45,632 nucleotides of DNA from Bacillus subtilis subsp. subtilis (GCA_021733645.1 JAHREJ010000036.1:1-45632); one strand, 5' to 3'. Counted from the stretch's first letter, positions 1-9,539 are shown. Numbers and translations are program-made. Notes: generated by a model not told the origin, from the sequence alone.

Positions 1-237
1 CAACGGTCGGCTCTACGGGTTGCCTGGCATCGGCGGGGTGCAGCCGACCAACGGTCGGCTCTACGGGTTGTCTGGCATCGGCGGGGTGCAGCCGACCAAC
101 GGTCGGCTCTACGGGTTGCCTGGCATCGGCGGGGTGCAGCCGACCAACGGTCGGCTCTACGGGTTGTCTGGCATCGGCAGGATGCAGCCGACCAACGGTC
201 GGCTCTACGGGTCGGTAGAGCCGACCGTTGGTCGGCT
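1..237. repeat. Tandem GTAG-type REP array, 48-bp period
   Basis: The 23-nt hairpin unit (8-bp stem AGCCGACC/GGTCGGCT, 3-nt loop, then CTAC) occurs complete at 42-64, 90-112, 138-160 and 186-208, with a partial copy at 1-16. The exact reverse complement, headed by GTAG, sits at 215-237. The GTAG head followed by a stem-loop fits the SMAG/REP elements described in Stenotrophomonas maltophilia (established knowledge). The 25-nt linkers alternate GGGTTGC and GGGTTGT, so the array also has a 96-bp dimer period. The array continues off the left edge. It lies just beyond the 3' end of the PH-domain gene, so it is intergenic. Confidence 0.9.
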
Positions 238-255
238 GCTTGTGCGCGGTTGCCG

Positions 256-1791
256 CTACCAGCGCAACCGGCGCGTGGCCAATGCCTCGCTCAACCGCGC
301 ATGCACCGCGCGCGCCTGCGCCTCGGGCAGGTAGCGCAGGCACAAGGCGATGCTGCCGCTGGCGCCGGCGGTATCCAGCCACACGCTGGCCGTGCCCAGC
401 AGGCGGTCCAGCGGCGAGCGGCTCAGGCGCAGCACCTGCAGCTTGTCCAGCTCGGCAAAGCGCCACCAGCGCTGCCACCAGCCGCCGCGCACCGCCACGT
501 ACTGATCATCCAGGTGGTAGCCCATGCGTGCCATCTGGCGGTGCGCGCGGAACGCCGACCACGGCAGCCACAACAGGATCAGCGCGGCCCACGGCAGGCC
601 GTTCCAGACCGCGGCGGCAGCCACCAACGGCACCCACATCGCCGTGCCCAGGCACAGCCGCCACCAGCCGCGCTGCTGCACCGGCTGCCAGTGCGCGGGC
701 GGCCAATGCAGCTGCGGCTGAAGGTGCTGCACCAGGGCATCGCACGCCTGCGGGGTTGCCAGCGGTGCCAGTTCGCGCAGGTCGCGGCGTTGATTCTCTT
801 CGGACACCCCGGCGGCGATGTCGATGCGCAGGTGGCGACGACCGGCCCAGCGCTGCAGCGTGCTCTCGCGCAGCGTCCAGGCCTGGATGCGGCGCCGTGC
901 CACGCTGCTGCGCAGTCGCGTGAGCAGGCCGCTGACCACGGTGAGCCGGCGTTCGTGCTCGCTCAGCTGGAAGCCGTGATAACGCAGCACCGCCAGCACC
1001 ACCGACAACACGCGCAGCACGACCCAGAAGGTGGCCACCGCCAGCAGCGCCAGCACCGCCCACACCCAGTCGGCCGGATGCAAGTGGCTGGCGTAGCCGA
1101 AAGCCTGGCGCCCCCCCTGTTCGATCAGGTCGGACACGGTGCCGCGCGGAAACAGCTGGAACGAGGCGCCCACGGCGGCCAGCACCACCACCCAGCCGCG
1201 GTCGGACAGCAGGCCGATACGCACCACCTCCACCGTGTCCAGCTTCAGCAGCACGCCATCGTCGGCCGGGGGCGGCGCGTCCGCATGGCCTGCTTGGGGG
1301 GCTGTCACTTCCTGGCCCCGATGGCGTACCAGCTGTTCCAGTGCCAGTGCCTGGGACAGTTTCAGGACGCGCATCTCCGCTTCCGGGCGATGGCCGCCAG
1401 CCGACTCCAGGCGCAGTTCGGCCACCCCGAACAGGCGGTGCAGGGGATTCTGGTGCACCACCACGTTGTGGATGCGCGCGAACGGGATCTCGCGCCGGTT
1501 GCGCGACACCACGCCGCTGCGCACGCTGATGGCATCGCGGCCGATGCGGTAGCGGTAGGTCAGGTACTGCAGCACCGAGGTGCCGACCAACACCGCGATC
1601 ACCACCAGCGCGGCCAGGTAGGACCACATCTCGTCGCGGTCGCCGCGGTTGCCGAACACCAGCAGCGCCACCAGCGGCAGCAGGAACTGGCGCAGCTGCA
1701 TGAGCAGCACGAACAGCCACGACCACGGGTGCAGGCGCTGCTCCGGCGGCGCGTCGATGGAGGCGGCATCCAGCGGGGGCGGGCGGCTCAC
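256..1791 (-). CDS. Bacterial PH-domain membrane protein (YdbT-like)
   Basis: A protein of 511 residues built from hydrophobic segments alternating with bacterial PH (bPH_2, YdbS/YdbT-like) domains. Three PH-like blocks are visible: after the first TM pair (YRIGRDAISVRSG then REIPFARIHNVVVHQNPLHR), in the middle (FQLSEHERRLTVVSGLLTR) and at the C-terminus (GYHLDDQYVAVRGGWWQR, then LDKLQVLRLSRSPLDRLLG). The start is taken as GTG at 1791, whose GTGA overlaps the TGA of the upstream partner, the usual arrangement for this pair; the frame stays open upstream but that part is antisense-like. B. subtilis YdbS/YdbT have been linked to antimicrobial-compound tolerance; the role here is unknown. Membrane location is inferred from the TM segments. 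Confidence 0.85.
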   Translation of the reverse strand: MSRPPPLDAASIDAPPEQRLHPWSWLFVLLMQLRQFLLPLVALLVFGNRGDRDEMWSYLAALVVIAVLVGTSVLQYLTYRYRIGRDAISVRSGVVSRNRREIPFARIHNVVVHQNPLHRLFGVAELRLESAGGHRPEAEMRVLKLSQALALEQLVRHRGQEVTAPQAGHADAPPPADDGVLLKLDTVEVVRIGLLSDRGWVVVLAAVGASFQLFPRGTVSDLIEQGGRQAFGYASHLHPADWVWAVLALLAVATFWVVLRVLSVVLAVLRYHGFQLSEHERRLTVVSGLLTRLRSSVARRRIQAWTLRESTLQRWAGRRHLRIDIAAGVSEENQRRDLRELAPLATPQACDALVQHLQPQLHWPPAHWQPVQQRGWWRLCLGTAMWVPLVAAAAVWNGLPWAALILLWLPWSAFRAHRQMARMGYHLDDQYVAVRGGWWQRWWRFAELDKLQVLRLSRSPLDRLLGTASVWLDTAGASGSIALCLRYLPEAQARAVHARLSEALATRRLRW

Positions 1792-2321
1792 AGCGCGTCG
1801 TCGTCGCGGTCGAGCTGGTGGGCCAGGGTGTCGCGCAGACGCTCGGCATCCTCGCCATCCAGCCCGCTCAAGGTCACCGCGCTGAAGCGGCTGCCGGCGG
1901 TATGCACCACCAGCGTGGCCAACCGCGCACTGCGTTCGATCGGGCCACGGCGCAGGTCCAGGTGCTGCACGCGTGAAATCGGCACGCGGGTTTCCTGTTC
2001 CCACATCAGCTCGCGGCGAACCCCCAGCCCTTGTGCATCCAGCCGCCAGAAAGTACGCCGTTGGCGGCGGAAACCCACCGCGGCGCCGATCAGGGCGCCC
2101 AGCACCAGCATGCCGGCCACGCCCAGCCAGCGCAGCGGCAGTTCCAGCAGGACCCAGGCCGTGCCGAACACGCCGCCGATCAGGAGCGTACCGGTGATGG
2201 CGCCGGCCAGTGCCGCGATGCCGGCGGCGCGCAGCGGCAATGGCTGCCAGTCCGCGCTGGCCTGCAGCGGCGGCAATGGTGGCGGGGAGGCAGCGGCGGG
2301 GGTGTCGATGGCGTCGGACAA
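1788..2321 (-). CDS. Small bacterial PH-domain membrane protein (YdbS-like)
   Basis: A protein of 177 residues with a proline-rich N-terminus, two TM helices (about residues 32-85: AGIAALAGAITGTLL and VAGMLVLGALIGAAVG) and one bPH_2 domain with the typical RVPISRVQHLDLRRGPIER and ARLATLVVHTAG segments. Its stop overlaps the GTG start of the YdbT-like gene by four bases, so the two are translationally coupled and probably form a complex. The best start in this frame is TTG at 2321. No clear Shine-Dalgarno is seen, and the ATG at 2346 is in another frame, so the exact start is uncertain. It follows ribA by 85 bases on the same strand and may share its transcript. Confidence 0.8.
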   Translation of the reverse strand: MSDAIDTPAAASPPPLPPLQASADWQPLPLRAAGIAALAGAITGTLLIGGVFGTAWVLLELPLRWLGVAGMLVLGALIGAAVGFRRQRRTFWRLDAQGLGVRRELMWEQETRVPISRVQHLDLRRGPIERSARLATLVVHTAGSRFSAVTLSGLDGEDAERLRDTLAHQLDRDDDAL

Positions 2322-2406
2322 GGGCAGGGCGCTCGGCAGGGAACATGCCGGGCGTCGTTGCGTTGGCGGCGCGCCCGTCGCGCAGACGGTAGCAGGTTGC
2401 CGCGCG

Positions 2407-3543
2407 CTATTGCGCAGCCTGGATCAGGGCATCCACATCGAGCAGATGGCCGGCGCGTTCGGCCTTGGTGCGCAGGTACTGTTCGTTCTCGGCGGTGATG
2501 TCGCCGGTGACCGGCACGCAGTCGACCACCTCGATGCCGGCATTGCGCAGGCGCTGTGCCTTGGTCGGGTTGTTGCTGAGCAGCTGCACGCGCTGCACGC
2601 CCAGCCCCTGCAACATGGCCACCGCGCTGCCGTAGCGGCGCTCGTCGGCACCGAAGCCCAGCTGCGCGTCGGCGTCGATGGTGTCCAGGCCGTCGTGCTG
2701 GTAGCCGTAGGCGCGCATCTTGGCGGCAATACCCGTGCCGCGCCCTTCCTGGTCCAGGTACAGCAGCACCCCGCCGCCCAGTTCCTTGAGCTTGCGCAGG
2801 CCGCGCCGCAGCTGGTCGCCGCAGTCGCACTTGAGCGAGCCGAACAGGTCGCCGGTCAGGCAGGAAGAGTGCACGCGGACCGGCACCACGCCGGACAGGT
2901 CCGGCGTGCCGACGATGATCGCCACCTGGTCGCGCTGGGCCACGCCGCCGCGGAACACCGCAAATTCGGTCATGCCCACCTCGCGCAGCGGCACCGGCGA
3001 GCGCGTCACCAGTTCATAGGCGTGCGCGGCCTGCTCGGCCCCCTGGTGCAGGTCGCACAGCGATACCTGCGCGCAATCGTCGAAACGGCGGTCCTGGGCA
3101 TCCAGCAGCAGGCCCACCATCGCGGGCAGCAGCAGGCCGAGGCGGGCGATTTCCACCGCGCCATCGTCCAGGGCCTGGCCGGCCGACCAGCCCGGTGGCA
3201 TCACTTCGGGTTCGCGCCGGTAGCTCAACGAGGGCAGGGCGTCGAAATCGATCCCGGCCAGCGGTACGCGCGCGCCGTGCTCGGCGGTCACGCCCAGCAC
3301 CCGCGCGCGGGTGGCGGTGAGGAACAGGTAATGGTGGTCGGCGGCGGCCTGGGCAAACGCGCTGAAGCTGCTGCGGGTGCTGCTGTCCAGGGCGATGAAG
3401 GCAAGGCGCTGGCCGTGGCTGTCGTCGATCACCACCGGTCGGCCGGCACGCAGCTCGGCGACCGCGCGTTCGCAGCGGATCGCTGCCGGGTCGCCGAACA
3501 GGGAAGAAGCAGCATCAGACATGGCAGGGGCCGTGGGGGACAT
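2407..3543 (-). CDS. ribA: GTP cyclohydrolase II with degenerate DHBP-synthase-like N-terminus
   Basis: GTP cyclohydrolase II opens GTP to a diaminopyrimidine, the first step of riboflavin synthesis. The C-terminal ~190 residues carry the family marks: Zn-binding cysteines near 228, 239 and 241 (SSCLTGDLFGSLKCDCG), the catalytic DQEGRG near 264, GADERRYG and LLSNNPTK. The N-terminal ~180 residues align in outline with RibB (AVAELRAGRPVVIDD) but lack the acidic DDExRENEGD catalytic motif, so a DHBP-synthase activity is unlikely. With ATG at 3543 the protein has 378 residues, and GGAA precedes this start. A second in-frame ATG at 3522 would give 371 residues but has no ribosome site. It sits between the acyltransferase and PH genes on the same strand. 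Confidence 0.92.
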   Translation of the reverse strand: MSPTAPAMSDAASSLFGDPAAIRCERAVAELRAGRPVVIDDSHGQRLAFIALDSSTRSSFSAFAQAAADHHYLFLTATRARVLGVTAEHGARVPLAGIDFDALPSLSYRREPEVMPPGWSAGQALDDGAVEIARLGLLLPAMVGLLLDAQDRRFDDCAQVSLCDLHQGAEQAAHAYELVTRSPVPLREVGMTEFAVFRGGVAQRDQVAIIVGTPDLSGVVPVRVHSSCLTGDLFGSLKCDCGDQLRRGLRKLKELGGGVLLYLDQEGRGTGIAAKMRAYGYQHDGLDTIDADAQLGFGADERRYGSAVAMLQGLGVQRVQLLSNNPTKAQRLRNAGIEVVDCVPVTGDITAENEQYLRTKAERAGHLLDVDALIQAAQ

Positions 3544-3611
3544 CGTGGGTTCCACAGTGGGGACGGAAGAAGCCGTTTCCAATCGCGCGGGGGCGCGACG
3601 CTGCGTCGCAG

Positions 3612-4529
3612 TCAGTGCGGGTGTTCCTCGGTGGCGTAGGGATCGACCTCGTCGGTCTCCGGCGGGCGCAGCGTGTAGCGCTTGTAGGTCCACTGGTACT
3701 GGGTGGGGTCGCGGCGGGCGATGCGCTCCAGGCCGGCGTTGAGCGCGGTGGCGGCCGTGCGCGGGTCCGGGTCGGCCACGGCCGGATCGGCCGGTTCGAT
3801 GTGCAGCGCGAACTGCATGCCCGGGCCAACCCGCTCGCACCAGCCATACAGCACGGTGGCCCCGGTCCGTTCGGCCAGCCGGTTGACCAGGGTCATGGTC
3901 AGCGCCTGGACCCCGAAGAACGGCGCGAATACCCCATCCCCGGCCTTGGGCTGCTGGTCGGGCAGGATGCCGGTGGCGCCGCCGTCCTTGAGCACCTTGA
4001 ACAGCTGGCGCACCGCCGGGCCTTCGGCGCGGACCTGCTGCACGTTGTCACCGCCGCGCACCAGCTGCAGGAAGGCATCGCCCACGGCTTCGTCGGGCGC
4101 CTTGTAGACGATGGCGATCGGCCCTCGCGAAGCCAGCCACTGGTTCAGCAGTTCCCAGTTGCCGTGGTGCGGGGCGGCCACGATCACCCCCTTGCCCGAC
4201 GCCAGCGCGGCGTCGTACAGGGCCTCGCCGTGGCGCTCCACCAGGCAGGCCAGGTTCGTCTCGCGCGGGTGGGTCCACAGGTGCAGGGTCTCCACCGCCT
4301 GCAGCGCGGTGGAACGCAGCACCTGGCGGTGCATCACCGCGCGTTCGGCGTCGCTCAGGCGCGGGAACGCCAGTTCCAGGTTGCGCCGGGTCACCCGGCT
4401 CTCGCGGGCGTTGAGACGGATCCACAGCCAGGCCAGCAGATGGGCAAAGCCGCGCAGCCAGGACCAGGGCAGGCGGGTGAACAGGGCGGCGGCGCCGTAG
4501 GCCAGGCGGGCGGTGGTATGCGGTTTCAT
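3612..4529 (-). CDS. Lipid A biosynthesis-type lysophospholipid acyltransferase (LpxL/HtrB family)
   Basis: A 305-residue inner-membrane acyltransferase of the LpxL/LpxM family, which adds secondary acyl chains to lipid A or related lipids. Residues 12-40 form the N-terminal membrane anchor. The catalytic HX4E motif is H121 to E126 in APHHGNWEL. Further family blocks are ILPDQQPKAGDGVFAPFFG and the C-terminal DPTQYQWTYKRY, equivalent to the usual WxxKR ending. Start: ATG at 4529; a GTG directly before it (4532) is possible, and neither has a strong Shine-Dalgarno. It is divergent from dtd with an 86-base gap. The exact acyl donor and lipid acceptor cannot be read from the sequence. Confidence 0.88.
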   Translation of the reverse strand: MKPHTTARLAYGAAALFTRLPWSWLRGFAHLLAWLWIRLNARESRVTRRNLELAFPRLSDAERAVMHRQVLRSTALQAVETLHLWTHPRETNLACLVERHGEALYDAALASGKGVIVAAPHHGNWELLNQWLASRGPIAIVYKAPDEAVGDAFLQLVRGGDNVQQVRAEGPAVRQLFKVLKDGGATGILPDQQPKAGDGVFAPFFGVQALTMTLVNRLAERTGATVLYGWCERVGPGMQFALHIEPADPAVADPDPRTAATALNAGLERIARRDPTQYQWTYKRYTLRPPETDEVDPYATEEHPH

Positions 4530-4615
4530 CACGGTGAAGTCTAGCCGCTGGCAGCCATCCCGTCGGCAGGCTGGCGCGTTAAGGTAGGCCGCCCCCGCCT
4601 TCTGGAAGCCCGCCC

Positions 4616-5056
4616 ATGCTCGTCCTGATCCAGCGCGTCACCCAGGCCAGTGTCCACGTGGACACCGCGCCGGTCGGCCGGATCGGGCCGGGATTGCTGG
4701 CGTTGGTGGGGATGGAGCCGGGCGACAGCGAGGCGCAGATCGCCCGGATGGCCGATCGCCTGCTGGGTTACCGTGTGTTCGGTGATGAGGCCGGGAAAAT
4801 GAACCGGTCACTGTCCGATACCGGTGGTGGGCTGCTGCTGGTGAGCCAGTTCACCCTGGCCGCCGATACCGCCAGCGGCATGCGCCCGGGGTTCAGCACT
4901 GCCGCCCCGCCGGCCGAGGCTGAACGCGGATTCAACCGGCTGGTGGAGATCTGCAGGCAAAAACACGCCCCGGGGGTGGAAACCGGCCAGTTTGGTGCCC
5001 ATATGGTTGTCAACCTGGTCAACGATGGTCCTGTGACCTTCCTGCTCAGACCCTGA
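4616..5056 (+). CDS. dtd: D-aminoacyl-tRNA deacylase
   Basis: Dtd hydrolyses D-amino acids (and misattached glycine) from tRNA in the cytoplasm. The 146-residue length is typical. The two cross-subunit active-site motifs are present: SQFTL near residue 79 and the C-terminal NDGPVTF near 137-143. The N-terminus [13 protein letters not shown] is standard for the family. GGAA seven bases before the ATG serves as ribosome site. The gene stands 89 bases upstream of rpoD on the same strand, with an rpoD promoter in the gap. Confidence 0.96.
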   Translation: MLVLIQRVTQASVHVDTAPVGRIGPGLLALVGMEPGDSEAQIARMADRLLGYRVFGDEAGKMNRSLSDTGGGLLLVSQFTLAADTASGMRPGFSTAAPPAEAERGFNRLVEICRQKHAPGVETGQFGAHMVVNLVNDGPVTFLLRP

Positions 5057-5094
5057 CCCCCGGGACCACCGCCCGGGCTGGAGGGGCGTGAGGC

Positions 5095-5103
5095 TGGTAT
5101 AAT
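5095..5103 (+). promoter_or_regulatory. Extended -10 promoter of rpoD
   Basis: TGGTATAAT at 5095-5103 is a perfect extended -10 element (TGn then TATAAT) 43 bases before the rpoD start codon. No convincing -35 hexamer lies 17 bases upstream, consistent with an extended -10 promoter. The GC-rich partial palindrome at 5058-5075 may help end dtd transcription. Basis: seen in sequence; activity is inferred. Confidence 0.7.
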
Positions 5104-5145
5104 GCTAGGTTCTATTCCTCTCCCTGCCGGTGGCGCGAGCACTAC

Positions 5146-6993
<1,848 letters not shown>

Positions 6994-7022
6994 TCGATCC
7001 AGGTCGTTCGCACTGAAACACC

Positions 7023-7050
7023 AACAAACCCCGCGCAAGCGGGGTTTGTT
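7023..7050 (+). terminator. Terminator of rpoD
   Basis: A perfect 12-bp inverted repeat, AACAAACCCCGC (7023-7034) with GCGGGGTTTGTT (7039-7050) around a GCAA tetraloop, followed by GTTTCT. It lies 30 bases after the rpoD stop. The A-rich left and T-rich right bases of the stem suit intrinsic termination. Confidence 0.88.
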
Positions 7051-7055
7051 GTTTC

Positions 7056-7361
7056 TGCGGCGCGCACCGCTGGGGGGGGCGACGGGGCAGCATGCGCGTC
7101 GCTGTTCAACCCTGGCCACTGCGATGTCGATGATATTGCTGTCGCCATCGACAGCGTGAACAAGGGGCGGGAGCTTCCGTTGAGCGCGCCGTGCGTCGAA
7201 GGCGAGGCGACGTAGACGCCCGTTGTGGGGCGCTGAGTCCTCTCCCAAGGGAACGGGCGGCGAAAAGCGCCCCATATATCCAGGCGATGGGCCAACGTGG
7301 GCAGATGGTTCCGGTGCAGTGGCAAGCATCCCCGCGCCTCCACTACACTTGGCAGCCGCAA
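7056..7361. other. Gene-free stretch between the rpoD terminator and the tRNA
   Basis: About 300 bases without a convincing gene. Open frames exist on both strands, but none has a ribosome site or recognisable product. A small hairpin GCTGTCG-CCAT-CGACAGC lies near 7138-7155. I cannot assign a function. Confidence 0.4.
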
Positions 7362-7437
7362 GGGCCTATAGCTCAACGGTTAGAGCAGAGGACTCATAAT
7401 CCTTTGGTTCCAGGTTCGAATCCTGGTGGGCCCACCA
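7362..7437 (+). tRNA. tRNA with CAU anticodon, probably tRNA-Ile2
   Basis: A complete 76-nt cloverleaf with encoded CCA. The acceptor stem GGGCCTA (7362-7368) pairs with TGGGCCC (7427-7433). The D-arm is GCTC/GAGC, the anticodon stem GAGGA/TCCTT, the anticodon CAT is at 7395-7397, and the T-arm is CCAGG-TTCGAAT-CCTGG. Discriminator A and CCA end at 7437. The CAU anticodon fits elongator Met or the lysidine-modified Ile2 tRNA; the GG-rich acceptor and overall match favour Ile2, but Met cannot be excluded by eye. An integrase remnant lies downstream, so this gene was probably used as an integration site. Confidence 0.93.
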
Positions 7438-7553
7438 CATTGACGTCCACTGGCGTCGCGAGAAGTCCGGCAGCCCTTAAAAGCGCCTGCAGAGACGGCG
7501 GTTGACCGTCCATCGGCGTCTTGGGGTGGGGTCCCTAGCATCCAAGAAAAAAA

Positions 7554-7616
7554 GTGAGTCAGGTTGTGAGTCGTGGACGGGAAGCTGCCCGTCAGACTCA
7601 CAAACGGGTGACTCAC
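7554..7616. repeat. Symmetric GTGAGTC repeats around a hairpin, upstream of the integrase remnant
   Basis: GTGAGTC occurs at 7554-7560 and 7566-7572. Its inverse, GACTCAC, occurs at 7595-7601 and 7610-7616. Between them, GACGGG...CCCGTC forms a hairpin (7576-7593). The whole set is symmetric about position 7585 and ends directly at the integrase ATG. It could be an operator or recombinase arm-site cluster of the lost element (inference). Confidence 0.55.
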
Positions 7617-7790
7617 ATGCTGACCGACACCAAGCTGCGCTCGCTGAAGCCCAAGTCCGCGGTATACCGCGTGGCCGATGCTAGCGGCTTGTGCATTGAG
7701 GTGCGTCCGACCGGCACCAAGGTGTGGCGATATCGCTATCGCTACCTAGGTAAGGCCAGCATCATCACGATCGACGAATACGGGACACTT
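7617..7790 (+). pseudogene. Truncated tyrosine-recombinase (phage integrase) remnant
   Basis: The first ~58 residues match the N-terminal DUF4102-type arm-binding region of tRNA-targeting tyrosine integrases: LTDTKLRSLKP, then VADASGLCIEVRPTGTKVWRYRYRYLGKA. Full-length relatives have about 400 residues, with an R...HxxR...Y catalytic domain. Here similarity is lost after about 7790 and the frame runs on without a recognisable domain until 8033. Its position directly downstream of the tRNA and its orientation are typical of an integrated island or prophage, so this is the scar of one largely deleted. The DNA between about 7790 and 8040 is less GC-biased at third positions and is probably more debris. 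Confidence 0.78.
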
Positions 7791-8193
7791 GCTGACGTCC
7801 TGTGTGAGATGCGCGATACACGGGTCTCGGTTCGCTTCCGATCGGATATTTCCTATCCGGCGACAAGGGTTGTTTGGAGGCACTCAAGTGGCAGAGTTGA
7901 AACGCAGTTCGGAAAGCAGGCCCCTTTCCGCGTCGGGGGCGGGAATGATCCATCGCCATCAAGAAGAGACGCTTCAGCAGTGATCCAATGCGCGCGCCGC
8001 TCCCTGCAGGCGCGGCCCCGTGGCCTGTCGTGACGCGACGCGGCGCAGCGCAGCAGTGAAAGTGGAGGGTGTTCGGCACAGGACCGTGCCTATGCTGGCT
8101 CGGGTTGCGTATGGATAATGGTGCAGGCGTCACTGTCGGGCCGGCATCCTGCAGGCCGCCAACGATGAACAGCGGTAATCTCCGGACCACACC

Positions 8194-8610
8194 ATGCGCC
8201 TGCGTAGCACCTCCCTGGCCGAACTCCGCCTTGAACGCGATACCCTCGAGGCCGACATGGCCGAGCACGCGGCACGCCTGGCCGCCCGGCAAACACCGGC
8301 CGAAGACTATGCACCGGCACTGCGGCCCCAGGCCGAGCGCCTGGGCGCGATACGGGCGAAGATTCTGCTTGAAACGCCGACCCGCGAACTATGGGCGCGC
8401 TACCGGCTGCTTCAACAGCAGGCCAGGGAGCCGTTGGTGCGTACGTACAGCGAGCAATATGCGCTGGATTCGGAACTGCGCGACCTGGACCTGCATTTCA
8501 GCAATCCGCGGCGGCGGCCGCTGACCCTCAAGACACTGCTGGTCTTGATGGCGGTGGTGGCGGCCATGCTCTACGGCCCGCAGTGGGTGGGCGAGTTGCT
8601 GTCGCCCTGA
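8194..8610 (+). CDS. Hypothetical protein with C-terminal membrane anchor
   Basis: An open frame of 138 residues I do not recognise. Residues 1-100 are charged and probably helical (LAELRLERDTLEADMAEHAARLAAR), suggesting a coiled coil. A single TM helix follows near 113-128 (TLLVLMAVVAAMLYGP), leaving only a few residues outside. Codon use is like that of neighbouring genes, with G or C in most third positions. No strong Shine-Dalgarno precedes the ATG. It is convergent with the small lysine-rich gene, with a hairpin between them. Confidence 0.6.
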   Translation: MRLRSTSLAELRLERDTLEADMAEHAARLAARQTPAEDYAPALRPQAERLGAIRAKILLETPTRELWARYRLLQQQAREPLVRTYSEQYALDSELRDLDLHFSNPRRRPLTLKTLLVLMAVVAAMLYGPQWVGELLSP

Positions 8611-8628
8611 GCAACGCTGGCGGCCGGG

Positions 8629-8661
8629 CCGGGCAGCACGTGCTCCCCACGTACTGCCCGG
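8629..8661. terminator. Hairpin between convergent genes
   Basis: CCGGGCAGCACGTG (8629-8642) pairs with CACGTACTGCCCGG (8648-8661) with one mismatch and a 5-base loop. There is no T-run, so it may be a weak bidirectional terminator or a REP-like hairpin. Confidence 0.5.
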
Positions 8662-8679
8662 CACCCCGGCGCGTGTCGA

Positions 8680-8784
8680 TCAACCGCGCGCGTTCTTCTT
8701 TTCGTTCTTCTCGGCCTTCTTTTCCTTGGCCGTCTTGGCCGGCTTCTTTTTCTGCTCTTTCTGCTTGTCCATACCCTTGGCCAT
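8680..8784 (-). CDS. Lysine-rich small protein, 34 residues
   Basis: A short gene with a strong ribosome site (GGAG eight bases before the ATG at 8784). The 34-residue product starts MAKGMDKQKEQKKKPAKT and consists largely of Lys, Ala, Glu and Asn (15 Lys), with no hydrophobic core. Proteins of this look are annotated as hypothetical in Xanthomonadaceae and pseudomonads (recalled, not searched). The strong positive charge suggests nucleic-acid or ribosome contact, but that is inference only. The frame extends far upstream; the ribosome site and the composition break mark this start. Confidence 0.72.
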   Translation of the reverse strand: MAKGMDKQKEQKKKPAKTAKEKKAEKNEKKNARG

Positions 8785-8967
8785 TGCAGCGTTCTCCGGT
8801 GGTGGTTGCGCGGAGCATGGCACATCTGGCGGCGGCTTCGCGAATCGGCGGCGAGGGGCCATGCAGCACTTGAAGCGCATGCCGCTGCGTGCCAGAACTG
8901 TCTCCCCGGCAGTGGACGCGGGCCAGGTCCGATGTCCCTGCCACCCGCCTGAACTGGGAAACGCCTG

Positions 8968-9474
8968 ATGACGCTTCGACACCTCGCCTGCGGCCTGCTG
9001 CTGGCTACCCTGGGGGCGCCGGCGATGGCCGCGCCAGCCGACGCCGAGCCCACCCTTGCCCGCACGATCGCCGCTCTCGACCAGAAGGTTTTCGACGCCT
9101 ACAACCGTTGCGAACTGGACACATTCGCCAGCTACTTTTCGCCCACTGTCGAGTTCTATCACGACACCGGCGGGGCGACCTTCGACCGTGCCACGGTGGT
9201 GGCCAATACGCAGAAGTACATCTGCAACAAGGTCCGCCGTGAGCTGATTCCGGGCACCTTGAAGGTCTACCCGATCAAGGACTTCGGGGCGATCGAAGAA
9301 GGCGAGCACCGCTTCTGCGAACGGGCCGGCAGCACCTGCGAGGGCAGTGCGCGGTTCGTCATGGTCTGGCAATTGAACCAGGGCCAGTGGCAGATGACCC
9401 GGGTACTGAGCTACGGCCACCGGACGCTGACGGACGCCGAGAAGTCCGCCCTGGCGGCCGATCGAGCACGCTGA
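8968..9474 (+). CDS. Exported NTF2-like protein (DUF4440)
   Basis: A protein of 168 residues. Residues 1-22 form a Sec signal peptide (MTLRHLACGLLLATLGAPAMA, cleavage after AMA). The mature part has the SnoaL/NTF2-like DUF4440 pattern: ALDQKVFDAYNRCELDTFASYFSPTVEFYHD, then FVMVWQLNQGQWQMTRVLSYGH near the end. Two cysteines (in HRFCER and STCEG) could form a periplasmic disulfide. GGAA precedes the ATG. The substrate or partner is unknown. Confidence 0.85.
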   Translation: MTLRHLACGLLLATLGAPAMAAPADAEPTLARTIAALDQKVFDAYNRCELDTFASYFSPTVEFYHDTGGATFDRATVVANTQKYICNKVRRELIPGTLKVYPIKDFGAIEEGEHRFCERAGSTCEGSARFVMVWQLNQGQWQMTRVLSYGHRTLTDAEKSALAADRAR

Positions 9475-9539
9475 CCGGCGCCCGCGCGCCACGCCCCGGA
9501 TAGGTGCAGAATAGCCCCCTATCGTCGAGCACCGCGCCC

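Noticed and set aside
1..237. CRISPR-like array at the left edge
   Set aside because: The linkers between repeats are nearly identical, not unique spacers, and no cas genes are present. It is a tandem REP array.
250..3639. Very long plus-strand open frame opposite the ribA and PH genes
   Set aside because: A shadow of high-GC genes: its translation is Gln/His/Arg-rich with no domain, and the opposite strand has real genes with motifs.
7791..8033. Continuation of the integrase frame as a functional protein
   Set aside because: Similarity stops near 7790 and the remainder has no integrase catalytic residues.
8680..8961. Toxin-antitoxin pair around the lysine-rich small protein
   Set aside because: No partner gene overlaps or adjoins it on the same strand, and the composition does not match a known toxin or antitoxin.
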